Positions 52,698-60,395 of a stretch of 64,000 nt of DNA are shown here, one piece after another. Source of the DNA: Nonlabens xiamenensis. Its GTDB lineage: Bacteria; Bacteroidota; Bacteroidia; Flavobacteriales; Flavobacteriaceae. The notes beneath the pieces were generated by a model. That model was given only the letters and a program-made list of their open reading frames with translations, was not told where the DNA came from and searched no databases. Made by a program: the position numbers and the translations under genes. The stretch is from the NCBI RefSeq assembly GCF_003865345.1, contig NZ_RMVE01000003.1, positions 248,001 to 312,000 on the forward strand, written 5' to 3'. The number at the start of each line of letters is the position of its first letter. Position 1 is the first letter of the stretch.

Positions 52698-52730
52698 AAG
52701 AGCCTACTAATTCTTTCTTAGTAGGCTCTT
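52698..52730 (-). terminator. Terminator after the Lrp-DinB operon
   Basis: Perfect arms AAGAGCCTACTAA and TTAGTAGGCTCTT around a 7-nt loop. Confidence 0.85.
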
Positions 52731-52758
52731 AAACAATACTCCATTGCGTTAAATTAAC

Positions 52759-53271
52759 TTAATAACGCGTTGCAATTACGTTTTCATGATGCTTATAATG
52801 ACCGGCAATAATGAAAGGGATCACTCGAGCACTCATTGAATGACCACTGGCGCTCCCCATTCTACTCAACCATTCTTCTGGGACTCCCTGAAAAAGGGAT
52901 CTGGTAGCAGCTCTGGTAACTTTCAGTGATTCTGTGAGATCCGCTTTCGCGAAAGCGTGTCCCACCAATGCTTCAGAAAAGATATCTTGATCAAATCCCG
53001 AAAGCGAAGTTTGATCGCCACGCATAAAGCGTAATGCTCTATATGCAAAAATGCGCTCCGTATCAATGTTGTGCATGATCACTTGTCCTACAGTCCATTT
53101 ATCAGGGGCGTAGGAATGATCTAGTGGCAGCTGAAGTTTATCCAGAAACAACAAACTACGCTCCAAAGAATCGTTCAACACCTGATCTATGGAAAGATGA
53201 TCTGGCGACATGGACAGATACTTCTCAAAATAAGGCGCGTATTCAGAGGAATCAATATCTGCTTTAGTCAT
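52759..53271 (-). CDS. DinB superfamily protein
   Basis: A 170-residue four-helix protein of the DinB/YfiT type. Putative metal ligands are the His in VIMHNIDTERIFAYR and those in AGHYKHHENVI near the C-terminus. Members act as thiol-dependent S-transferases or stress proteins, and the activity here is unknown. It is adjacent to the Lrp/AsnC regulator gene (no bases between the stop of one and the start of the other), so the two form an operon. The palindrome at 52943-52956 encodes AFAKA at about residues 106-110. Confidence 0.82.
   Translation of the reverse strand: MTKADIDSSEYAPYFEKYLSMSPDHLSIDQVLNDSLERSLLFLDKLQLPLDHSYAPDKWTVGQVIMHNIDTERIFAYRALRFMRGDQTSLSGFDQDIFSEALVGHAFAKADLTESLKVTRAATRSLFQGVPEEWLSRMGSASGHSMSARVIPFIIAGHYKHHENVIATRY
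52943..52956. repeat. Iterated palindrome copy 10 (in DinB-like gene)
   Basis: Perfect GCTTTCGCGAAAGC, read as AFAKA. Confidence 0.95.
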
Positions 53272-53745
53272 TTACAGGTCTTGGAATACTTTATGCAACA
53301 ATCTCTTTTTGTCATTGATGCTCTCTTCCAGACTGATCATGGTTTCGGTGCGACTTACCCCATCAATATCATCCAACATGAAGATAATTTTTTTAGCGTG
53401 GGTAGTGTCTTTAGCCCGTATTTTACAGAAAATATTGAACTTTCCGGTAGTGATGTGGGCTACGGTAACGTATGGGATTTCTTGTATTCGACTTAAAACG
53501 AACTGAGTTGTACTGGTTTTTTCCAAAAACACACCGATATAAGCGATGAAAGTATATCCTAATTGATGGTAATCTACGGTCAGAGAAGAACCATGAATAA
53601 TTCCAGATTCTTCCATTTTTTTCACACGCACATGCACGGTACCCGCACTGATGTTGAGCCTCTTGGCAATGTCCGTGAATGGAGTTCTGGTATTTTCAAT
53701 CAGGACATCCAATATTTGCTTATCTATTTCATCAATCTTAGCCAT
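53272..53745 (-). CDS. Lrp/AsnC family transcriptional regulator
   Basis: A 157-residue regulator with an N-terminal helix-turn-helix (TDIAKRLNISAGTVHVRVKKM) and a C-terminal ligand-sensing RAM domain (VAHITTGKFNIFCKIRA to MISLEESI). Such proteins usually sense amino acids. The downstream DinB-like gene is in the same operon, so it may be a target or a passenger. Upstream the promoter region faces the M14 peptidase gene at 53818, which is on the same strand and ends 73 bp before it. Confidence 0.93.
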   Translation of the reverse strand: MAKIDEIDKQILDVLIENTRTPFTDIAKRLNISAGTVHVRVKKMEESGIIHGSSLTVDYHQLGYTFIAYIGVFLEKTSTTQFVLSRIQEIPYVTVAHITTGKFNIFCKIRAKDTTHAKKIIFMLDDIDGVSRTETMISLEESINDKKRLLHKVFQDL

Positions 53746-53817
53746 AATGGTTTTTTCTTAGCGATTTTTTGCAAAATAAAGATAAATACTAATAATAAAC
53801 TAACACAAACAGTGATT

Positions 53818-54930
53818 TTAGAATTTATTGGCAAAAATATTTATCCCCAATGACTCGCTGGTCAATACCAACGAGGCAGATATTTCTATATCTTTTTGGT
53901 AATCAGAATCTTTGGATAGGTCAATCACCCTATGCCCATTGAGTATATCATTGCGATTAACGCCAATAAGGATTGGGACGAAATACAATTCCCCTTCCAC
54001 CACCTGCTCATGAAAACTGACCTGGAGATTCTGAAAATCACTTTTAGCGTCCTTATGATTCTTGATGAGTATATCACAATAATTAGTAGCAATGTTTGGA
54101 ATAGCTGTATAAGCGTCAATAATGCTTGTCTTATCATTAAGGACTGGCATGCGATTTATAAATATCAAAGACGCATGCAGCAGATCTGTCATCACGGCTG
54201 TGATCTCATCCCTAGCGTAGTCATCCCCTGCATGACCAGCCTCAAAAAGCACTACAGCAGCCTGATGTAAGGTCATCCAATCTCCCCAGCAATTAGGATT
54301 GAAATCATCCTTATAACGGCCGACCAGTCCAGAAAGCCTCGTTTCTGCAATGGAGTAAAGATGATTAATGATCTGCATGGCGAGGAGGCGCTGCGGTCCA
54401 ATGGTCTTTTCAATGTCACCAGCAGGAGAAAGAAATGAGGCCTGCACAGGCATTGTACCTTCTTTATTACCGTAAATCGTGCGTTGGTCATGAAGATTCA
54501 AACAAAAGTTTGGCTGAAAATCATGGAATACCTTATGTAACAATTGGCTTTCCGGCTGACTCAACTCCAGGGCATCTCTATTAAGGTCGACATTATTGGC
54601 ATTGTTCCTGGTCCAGGCCGTAGCACCGTCCGGATTTAAAACAGGAATAATATACAATGATAAATTAGATAGATTTTGCACTAGTTTCCCAGAAGCCAAC
54701 AAAAAAAGAAGTGCTCGGGTGAGCGTGGATTCGTTCCCGTGCATTTGCGACCATAGCAACACTTTAGTATCTCCCGAACCTATTTGAAGTCCATAGATAG
54801 GTTGTTTTAACACAGAGCTGCCGATGACGTCCAAACGATAAGAACCTGAGGGAAGGGATTTGCAAAGCTGTTTAAACAGTTGCTCAAAATCGGTATAGCT
54901 AAAGTATCTAGGTAAGGTAGTGAAGCTCAT
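53818..54930 (-). CDS. M14 family metallopeptidase
   Basis: A 370-residue zinc carboxypeptidase-like enzyme without signal peptide, probably cytoplasmic. Zinc ligands are His64 and Glu67 (MHGNEST) and His147 (LNLHDQ); Arg108 and Asn-Asp around NPDGATAWTRNN (98-110) bind substrate; Glu230 in VVLFEAGH is the catalytic glutamate. It may cleave amino-acid-containing peptides or peptidoglycan fragments. It starts 46 bp from the first of three operator-like repeats shared with the divergent XRE gene, so it may be controlled by that repressor. Confidence 0.88.
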   Translation of the reverse strand: MSFTTLPRYFSYTDFEQLFKQLCKSLPSGSYRLDVIGSSVLKQPIYGLQIGSGDTKVLLWSQMHGNESTLTRALLFLLASGKLVQNLSNLSLYIIPVLNPDGATAWTRNNANNVDLNRDALELSQPESQLLHKVFHDFQPNFCLNLHDQRTIYGNKEGTMPVQASFLSPAGDIEKTIGPQRLLAMQIINHLYSIAETRLSGLVGRYKDDFNPNCWGDWMTLHQAAVVLFEAGHAGDDYARDEITAVMTDLLHASLIFINRMPVLNDKTSIIDAYTAIPNIATNYCDILIKNHKDAKSDFQNLQVSFHEQVVEGELYFVPILIGVNRNDILNGHRVIDLSKDSDYQKDIEISASLVLTSESLGINIFANKF

Positions 54931-54976
54931 AAAGAAGAAAATACTAGTAACCGACCAAAAGCAGCAGATTACACTA

Positions 54977-55289
54977 GTTACAAATGTAACCGTAACAATG
55001 TTTACATACGTAAACAGCTAAGTATTTACATTTGTAAACAATAAGACATCGCTTGATTTTTCCAATTGTAAACAAAATGTATCAAGGGTCAACCTGCACA
55101 GACCTTACATTTTAACAAATCAGATGTTTGATATAGTTTAAAAACTTGTTTTCAGAGCTTTATATTCTTTTAATTAAAGTTTTTATTTACAACTATTAAG
55201 GTAGATATTAAACGATGTCCAATCAAATTTTTGGTTTGTTTCCAAAAGTAAACACCAAATATGTTCAGTTTTTGTATACCTTTGTAAAC
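54977..55289. promoter_or_regulatory. Cluster of six GTTTAC-N4-GTAAAC operator-like sites
   Basis: In the divergent promoter region of the M14 peptidase and XRE genes. Sites: 54977-54990 (GTTAC/GTAAC), 55000-55015 (GTTTAC/GTAAAC), 55024-55039, 55058-55073 (left half weak), 55238-55253 (GTTTCC/GTAAAC) and 55274-55289 (GTATAC/GTAAAC). Spacer is 4 nt in each. The last overlaps the putative -7 box and ends one base before the XRE start codon, a classical autorepression position. The 360-bp gap 54931-55290 otherwise holds no gene. Confidence 0.7.
55277..55284 (+). promoter_or_regulatory. Putative -7 box for the XRE gene
   Basis: TACCTTTG fits TAnnTTTG, ends 6 nt before the ATG at 55291, and overlaps the last operator-like site. 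Confidence 0.5.
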
Positions 55290-55290
55290 A

Positions 55291-55755
55291 ATGGTAGATT
55301 CAACTAAATTTTCAAAAAGACTGCAAAAAATCATGGATCACAATGATCTAAATGCTTCTTCATTTGCAGAAAAGATAGATGTAGGACGCAGTACGATTTC
55401 TCATATCATCTCTGGGAGAAACAAACCCAGTTTGGATTTTGTGATGGGTATCGTCAAAGAATTTCCAGAAGTCGATTGGTATTGGCTCTTACACGGAACT
55501 GGTGATTATCCCAAAAATACCTCTGCTCCACCACAACAAGAGACGATGAATACAACGCCATCTGAATTACCAAAACCAATAAAAAATAAGGAGGTACCCC
55601 ACCAACAACCGGCAGAACTTACGGATTTATTTACGGGCATACCACCGGCAGATTCAACAAACACGTCAAAAGTGAGTTCCAACAAAACAAGGAAGAATTT
55701 ACAAAAAGTAATTTTGCTGTATGACGATGGAAGTTTTGAATACTTTATCAATTAA
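55291..55755 (+). CDS. XRE-family transcriptional regulator
   Basis: A 154-residue regulator with an N-terminal helix-turn-helix (about 10-65: ASSFAEKIDVGRSTISHIISG and NKPSLDFV), then WYWLLHGTGDYP. A Pro/Thr/Ser-rich linker follows, then a short beta-like end (KVILLYDDGSFEYFIN). No peptidase domain for LexA-like cleavage is seen. Six operator-like sites lie upstream, one touching its start codon, so it very likely represses itself. A possible target is the divergent M14 peptidase. The next gene, a lipoprotein, begins 30 bp later with its own promoter box. Confidence 0.85.
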   Translation: MVDSTKFSKRLQKIMDHNDLNASSFAEKIDVGRSTISHIISGRNKPSLDFVMGIVKEFPEVDWYWLLHGTGDYPKNTSAPPQQETMNTTPSELPKPIKNKEVPHQQPAELTDLFTGIPPADSTNTSKVSSNKTRKNLQKVILLYDDGSFEYFIN

Positions 55756-55771
55756 AACCAGTTTCTGTTTT

Positions 55772-55779
55772 TACATTTG
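55772..55779 (+). promoter_or_regulatory. Putative -7 box for the lipoprotein gene
   Basis: TACATTTG, a TAnnTTTG match, ends 6 nt before the ATG at 55786. Confidence 0.4.
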
Positions 55780-55785
55780 CGAGTC

Positions 55786-56166
55786 ATGAAGGATTCGACT
55801 AGACTCATATATTTGGGAAGCTTAATTTTCTTTTTAACTGGTTGTTATGAAAACCGACCTAATTGTTCTGCATTTCATGAAGGAACATTTATCTGGGAAC
55901 AGGAAAGTGGTGGTAAATTACTGACAACCGAGTTTACCCGTAAAGGTGACTTACAGATCGAGCGATTTGAAAATCAGGTCGACAGCGCTAAAATTGAATG
56001 GATCAATGATTGTGAATGGCGGGTAATCCCCATAGATCCCAAAACCAATGCCGAGAGCAGAGCTTATCTCTTTAGAATCTTGAACACTACAGAAGATTCT
56101 TATACCTTTGAGTTTAACCAGTCTGGCCGAGATCAGGTATATACAGGAACCGCTATAAAACAATAA
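55786..56166 (+). CDS. Small lipoprotein
   Basis: A 126-residue lipoprotein of unknown family. The N-terminal hydrophobic stretch ends in the lipobox FLTGCYEN with Cys20 as the lipid-modified residue. The rest is beta-rich with several tryptophans (TFIWEQESGG, DCEWRVIP). The preceding TTG would add three residues only. It is 3 bp before the TerC gene, so these two may be co-transcribed. I cannot assign a function. Confidence 0.75.
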   Translation: MKDSTRLIYLGSLIFFLTGCYENRPNCSAFHEGTFIWEQESGGKLLTTEFTRKGDLQIERFENQVDSAKIEWINDCEWRVIPIDPKTNAESRAYLFRILNTTEDSYTFEFNQSGRDQVYTGTAIKQ

Positions 56167-56169
56167 ATC

Positions 56170-57006
56170 ATGTTTGAAATTTTTGCCAGCGCAGATGCCT
56201 GGATCGCACTTCTCACCCTTACTTTTTTGGAAATTGTTCTGGGAATAGATAACATCATCTTTATTTCCCTTGCAGCAGATAAACTGCCAGACCACCAGCG
56301 CAAAAGAGCCACCAATATAGGGTTAGTACTTGCGATGGTGTTGAGAATAGTTTTATTGTTTGGTATTAGCGTACTGATCTCGCTTCAAGGTAGCTTCTAT
56401 GATTTTGATTGGGGATGGGCCAGCGGTGGAATTTCTGGACAATCATTAATTCTAATTGCCGGCGGATTGTTTTTGCTCTATAAGTCCACGCAAGAGATCT
56501 ATGAAAAAGTAGAAGATATAGGTCATGATCAGCGACAGATCAAAAAAAAACGCAGCAGTACGCTCTCTAAAGTGATTCTTGAGATTACAATGATCAATAT
56601 TGTCTTCTCATTTGACAGTATCCTGACGGCGGTAGGTATGACCAACGGGTTAAGTGATGATCCAGATGGTGCCTTGCTGTTGATGATTATCGCGGTGGTT
56701 ATATCTGTAGTCATTATGCTCCTATTTGCACATCCTGTGGGGAAATTTGTCAATAAACACCCATCAGTGCAGGTTTTGGGACTGGCTTTTTTACTCTTAA
56801 TAGGATTTATGCTGATCGCAGAAGGTGCTCATCTAGCTGATCTTGAATTTTTTGGATCGCATACCGGAGTTATTCCCAAAGGCTATCTTTATTTTGCCAT
56901 CTTCTTTTCCATGTTTGTGGAATTTCTCAACTTTAAATTGCGCAGTAAAAACAAGTCGCACAAGAAAACCACAGATTTACTGGAGGAAGATGAAAAGTTG
57001 GGTTGA
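56170..57006 (+). CDS. TerC family membrane protein
   Basis: A 278-residue protein with seven to eight hydrophobic segments, with the TerC hallmarks FLEIVLGIDNIIFISLAADKLP at the N-terminus and SFDSILTAVG in the middle. The acidic residues inside the helices (GIDN, SFDS) would bind metal. Family members are associated with metal, especially manganese, export and with tellurium resistance. It follows a small lipoprotein gene by 3 bp. No terminator is evident before the convergent mscL. Confidence 0.92.
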   Translation: MFEIFASADAWIALLTLTFLEIVLGIDNIIFISLAADKLPDHQRKRATNIGLVLAMVLRIVLLFGISVLISLQGSFYDFDWGWASGGISGQSLILIAGGLFLLYKSTQEIYEKVEDIGHDQRQIKKKRSSTLSKVILEITMINIVFSFDSILTAVGMTNGLSDDPDGALLLMIIAVVISVVIMLLFAHPVGKFVNKHPSVQVLGLAFLLLIGFMLIAEGAHLADLEFFGSHTGVIPKGYLYFAIFFSMFVEFLNFKLRSKNKSHKKTTDLLEEDEKLG

Positions 57007-57119
57007 TCCATCTTGACAAGAAACAACACAGATTAACGTCTTTTTAAGTAAATTGATACTTAAATGATGAATAAGGTAGAAATGTAAAATTGTATATTCT
57101 CTACTTTGCGATAAACGGA

Positions 57120-57563
57120 TCATCCTTGTTTGGACTTGAGCCACTCATTCTGCTCTTGCATTAACTCCTTGAGATCATTGAGCAATTCGATGTCTTTGGG
57201 AGTTACCACCTTTTTGTTTTTAGGATCCTCAGCATTGTTTCTTAAACGGTTCATTAGCTTGACCACAATAAAAACCGTGAAACCAATGACCAAAAAATCC
57301 AGCGTAACATTAAAGAGTTCACCGTAATGTATCGCAATTTCCTTAGCCTTGTCCCCTGTTCCGCCCTCGATAGCTTCCCGTAAGACATATTTTTTGTCTT
57401 CATAATTAACGCCGTCGGTTAAAAATGACAAAGGTGGTAGGATGACCTTTTTCACCATGGTTTGAACGACATTATTGAAGGCAGTACCAATAATAATCCC
57501 TACGGCCATATCGATCATATTACCTTTGACCGCAAACTCCTTGAATTCTTTTAACAATCCCAT
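57120..57563 (-). CDS. mscL: Large-conductance mechanosensitive channel
   Basis: A 147-residue channel subunit opening with membrane tension to release solutes on osmotic downshock. The N-terminal FKEFAVKGNMIDMAVGIIIGTAFNNVVQ is the pore helix with the usual Gly/Ala spacing, followed by a second helix (LDFLVIGFTVFIVVKLMN) and a charged C-terminal bundle. Slightly extended periplasmic loop but otherwise standard. Monocistronic, between terC and parC. Confidence 0.96.
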   Translation of the reverse strand: MGLLKEFKEFAVKGNMIDMAVGIIIGTAFNNVVQTMVKKVILPPLSFLTDGVNYEDKKYVLREAIEGGTGDKAKEIAIHYGELFNVTLDFLVIGFTVFIVVKLMNRLRNNAEDPKNKKVVTPKDIELLNDLKELMQEQNEWLKSKQG

Positions 57564-57614
57564 GAATAGGTTTTTCTATTTAATCTTTACAACCAACGAT
57601 TTTCAATTTCCTTA

Positions 57615-60293
57615 TTAAAATAGGCTGGACTGCCCGGTATCATCTATATTAGGATCGGGCTCATCTGTTGAAGCTTTGGTGGAATTATCGGCCTTTGCTT
57701 GTGTTTCAGACGATTCATGTTGGTTCACATCTTCTTCATCGTTGACATCTATATCTTGAGCGGGAACGTTTTCCTCTGGTTCATAGGGCAATGGATCCAG
57801 CAGGTTGATTTGCTTGACCTTGCTTTTTGTCAGCATATTCCCCTGGGCACCAATGCCTTTAACAGCAATAAATTCTTCCAGATCAATCTCATCGTTAGGG
57901 GGTTGTTCCTTCCCTCTGGGTTTTACATGAACCAATTCGGCTACAGGGCGATAGTCGGTAGATACTACTTCAAGATAAGAATCCTTATGGTCGGTGATAA
58001 ACGACTCTTCCTTTTCCTCATTCTCTACCAAAAACCTCTTGATATAAAACAGCTCACGATCTCCATTGTAATAAATGGCAGTAATCGGTTTTTTAGGGAT
58101 CCATTTTTCCAGTACAATCATGTCCTCATCAAATCTTGCGGTCACCTCAGGAATGATAGTTTTAACTAATCCCTTCTGGTTGATGATTAACAATCGGTCC
58201 TCGCCCCTGAATTCGCCCAAAAGTTCGCCTCTACCATCGACATTAAGACGTTGTACCACTTCATCAAACCAAATTTTCCTTGGTTTGAGCGTGGAAACAC
58301 CTTCCTCCTTAAGTTCGACGCGTTTGACGTTGTATTTGGTCACCAAATTACCTTTAGCTCCTCTTCCTTTGATCAAAATCTCGGAAAAGTCGATATCCCA
58401 TTTTAGTTTTTTAATACTGCCCTGCTGGCGCAGGTGCACGGTGACCACTTCGGCCTCGCCATTTGGATTGGCACTGAAGTAATGAATCAAACTTCCTTTA
58501 TCTGCTTTACCCATGGTGTATTCCCGATCTCTGGTAATACTGGTTACCGCAAAACGCTTGATGTAGCTGGGTCCTGATTTTCCATCGCGGTAAATGACAT
58601 TGTAAATCGTACGCTTATCTTTTTTCTTAAAAATGGCAACGTGAATGATGTTTTTACCCACAAAAGTTTTGGCGTCCACTTTGGTTACCATCATGGTACC
58701 GTCTTTCGTAAAAACGATGATATCATCAATATCAGAACAGTCACAGACATACTCATCTCGCTTAAGGGAGGTACCCACAAAGCCTTCTTCTCTATTGACA
58801 TAGAGCTTTGTATTTCTAATCACCACCTTGCTCGCAACGATATCTTCAAAATTCTTCAGCTCTGTCTGCCGCTCCTTGCCTTTACCATAATCTTTTTTGA
58901 GATTTTCAAAGTAGTTGATAGCATATTCGATCAAGTGATCCAGGTGATGTTTTAATTCTTTGATACGATCTTCCAGCGCCTCTATCTTTTGTTGCGCCTT
59001 GTCAATATCAAATTTTGAGATACGTTTGATGCGTATTTCTGTCAAGCGTACAATATCATCCTCGGTAATTTCACGTCTCAAATGACCTATATGTGGTTGC
59101 AGGCCTTTATCAATCGCACTAATCACTCCTTCCCAGGTCTCCTCTTCCTCGATGTCCCTATAGATTCGATTTTCGATAAAGATTCGTTCCAGCGAGGCAA
59201 AATGCCACTGCTCTTCTACTTCATTGAGAAGGATCTCCAATTCTGCCTTCAACAGTGCTACGGTATGATCGGCACTCCTTCTGAGCATTTCAGACACCCC
59301 AATAAATAATGGCTTATTGTCCTCAATCACACAACCCAGAGGTGAAATACTCACCTCACAATTGGTAAAAGCATAGAGCGCATCCATGGTTTTGTCAGGA
59401 GACATTCCAGATGGAAGGTGAATCATGATTTCAACTTCAGCAGCCGTATTGTCTTCAATTTTTTTGATCTTGATCTTCCCCTTATCGTTGGCTTTTAAGA
59501 TGGAGTCAATCAGCGAACTCGTGGTTGTACTATACGGGATCTCGGTGATGACGATGCTGTTTTTGTCAGGGGAATGCATCTTGGCGCGCACTCGCACCTT
59601 ACCACCCCTTATTCCATCGTTATAATTGGAGATATCAGCTTCTCCTCCTGTAGGAAAATCCGGGTAAAGCTTAAATCGTTTGCCTTGTAAATGCTTGATG
59701 GAAGCATCGATCAATTCGACAAAATTATGCGGTAAAACTTTGGTGCTCAACCCCACGGCTATACCTTCTGCTCCTTGGGCCAACAACAACGGAAACTTCA
59801 CGGGAAGATTCACGGGTTCCTTACGTCTCCCATCATAACTGGCCTGCCATTCAGTGATCTTTGGATTAAATAGAACCTCCAGACCGAATTTGGATAAACG
59901 TGCCTCAATGTATCGGGAGGCCGCTGCGGGATCACCTGTCAGGATATTCCCCCAGTTTCCCTGCATATCAATCAGCAAATCTTTCTGTCCTATTTGCACC
60001 ATCGCATCTCCTATACTCGCATCACCGTGTGGGTGATATTGCATACAGTGTCCTACGATATTGGCGACCTTATTGTAACGCCCGTCATCCAGGTCCTTCA
60101 TGGACTGCATGATGCGTCGTTGTACGGGTTTAAATCCGTCCTCAATAGCTGGAACCGCACGTTCCAGAATCACATAACTCGCGTAGTCCAGGAACCATTC
60201 TTTATACATTCCCGTTACCCGGGTGATGGTTTCAGTGGATTGCTCCCCAGCTCCTTCGTTCAGGTTATCAAGTTCTTCGTTTTCTTCACTCAT
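57615..60293 (-). CDS. parC: DNA topoisomerase IV subunit A
   Basis: An 892-residue DNA cleavage subunit acting with ParE to decatenate chromosomes. The catalytic tyrosine is Tyr128 in AAASRYIEARL; the region HPHGDASIGDAMV (quinolone-determining, Ser93) is intact. The C-terminal beta-pinwheel is present but the gyrase box is not obvious, fitting topoisomerase IV. An acidic, Thr/Ser-rich tail ends in DDTGQSSLF. It follows parE by about 100 bp, with one copy of the iterated palindrome in between. The name gyrA would be wrong given the parE neighbour. Confidence 0.92.
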   Translation of the reverse strand: MSEENEELDNLNEGAGEQSTETITRVTGMYKEWFLDYASYVILERAVPAIEDGFKPVQRRIMQSMKDLDDGRYNKVANIVGHCMQYHPHGDASIGDAMVQIGQKDLLIDMQGNWGNILTGDPAAASRYIEARLSKFGLEVLFNPKITEWQASYDGRRKEPVNLPVKFPLLLAQGAEGIAVGLSTKVLPHNFVELIDASIKHLQGKRFKLYPDFPTGGEADISNYNDGIRGGKVRVRAKMHSPDKNSIVITEIPYSTTTSSLIDSILKANDKGKIKIKKIEDNTAAEVEIMIHLPSGMSPDKTMDALYAFTNCEVSISPLGCVIEDNKPLFIGVSEMLRRSADHTVALLKAELEILLNEVEEQWHFASLERIFIENRIYRDIEEEETWEGVISAIDKGLQPHIGHLRREITEDDIVRLTEIRIKRISKFDIDKAQQKIEALEDRIKELKHHLDHLIEYAINYFENLKKDYGKGKERQTELKNFEDIVASKVVIRNTKLYVNREEGFVGTSLKRDEYVCDCSDIDDIIVFTKDGTMMVTKVDAKTFVGKNIIHVAIFKKKDKRTIYNVIYRDGKSGPSYIKRFAVTSITRDREYTMGKADKGSLIHYFSANPNGEAEVVTVHLRQQGSIKKLKWDIDFSEILIKGRGAKGNLVTKYNVKRVELKEEGVSTLKPRKIWFDEVVQRLNVDGRGELLGEFRGEDRLLIINQKGLVKTIIPEVTARFDEDMIVLEKWIPKKPITAIYYNGDRELFYIKRFLVENEEKEESFITDHKDSYLEVVSTDYRPVAELVHVKPRGKEQPPNDEIDLEEFIAVKGIGAQGNMLTKSKVKQINLLDPLPYEPEENVPAQDIDVNDEEDVNQHESSETQAKADNSTKASTDEPDPNIDDTGQSSLF

Positions 60294-60356
60294 ACACCAA
60301 ATTCCGATTGAGGTTTAAGAATTGTCTGTTTATTTATTTTGAATGAGGCAGTTATC

Positions 60357-60370
60357 GCTTTCGCGAAAGC
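60357..60370. repeat. Iterated palindrome copy 11 (parE-parC intergenic)
   Basis: Perfect GCTTTCGCGAAAGC, the only one of the eleven copies outside a protein-coding gene. Confidence 0.95.
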
Positions 60371-60395
60371 GGACACCTCATAGTTCTATTTAGTT

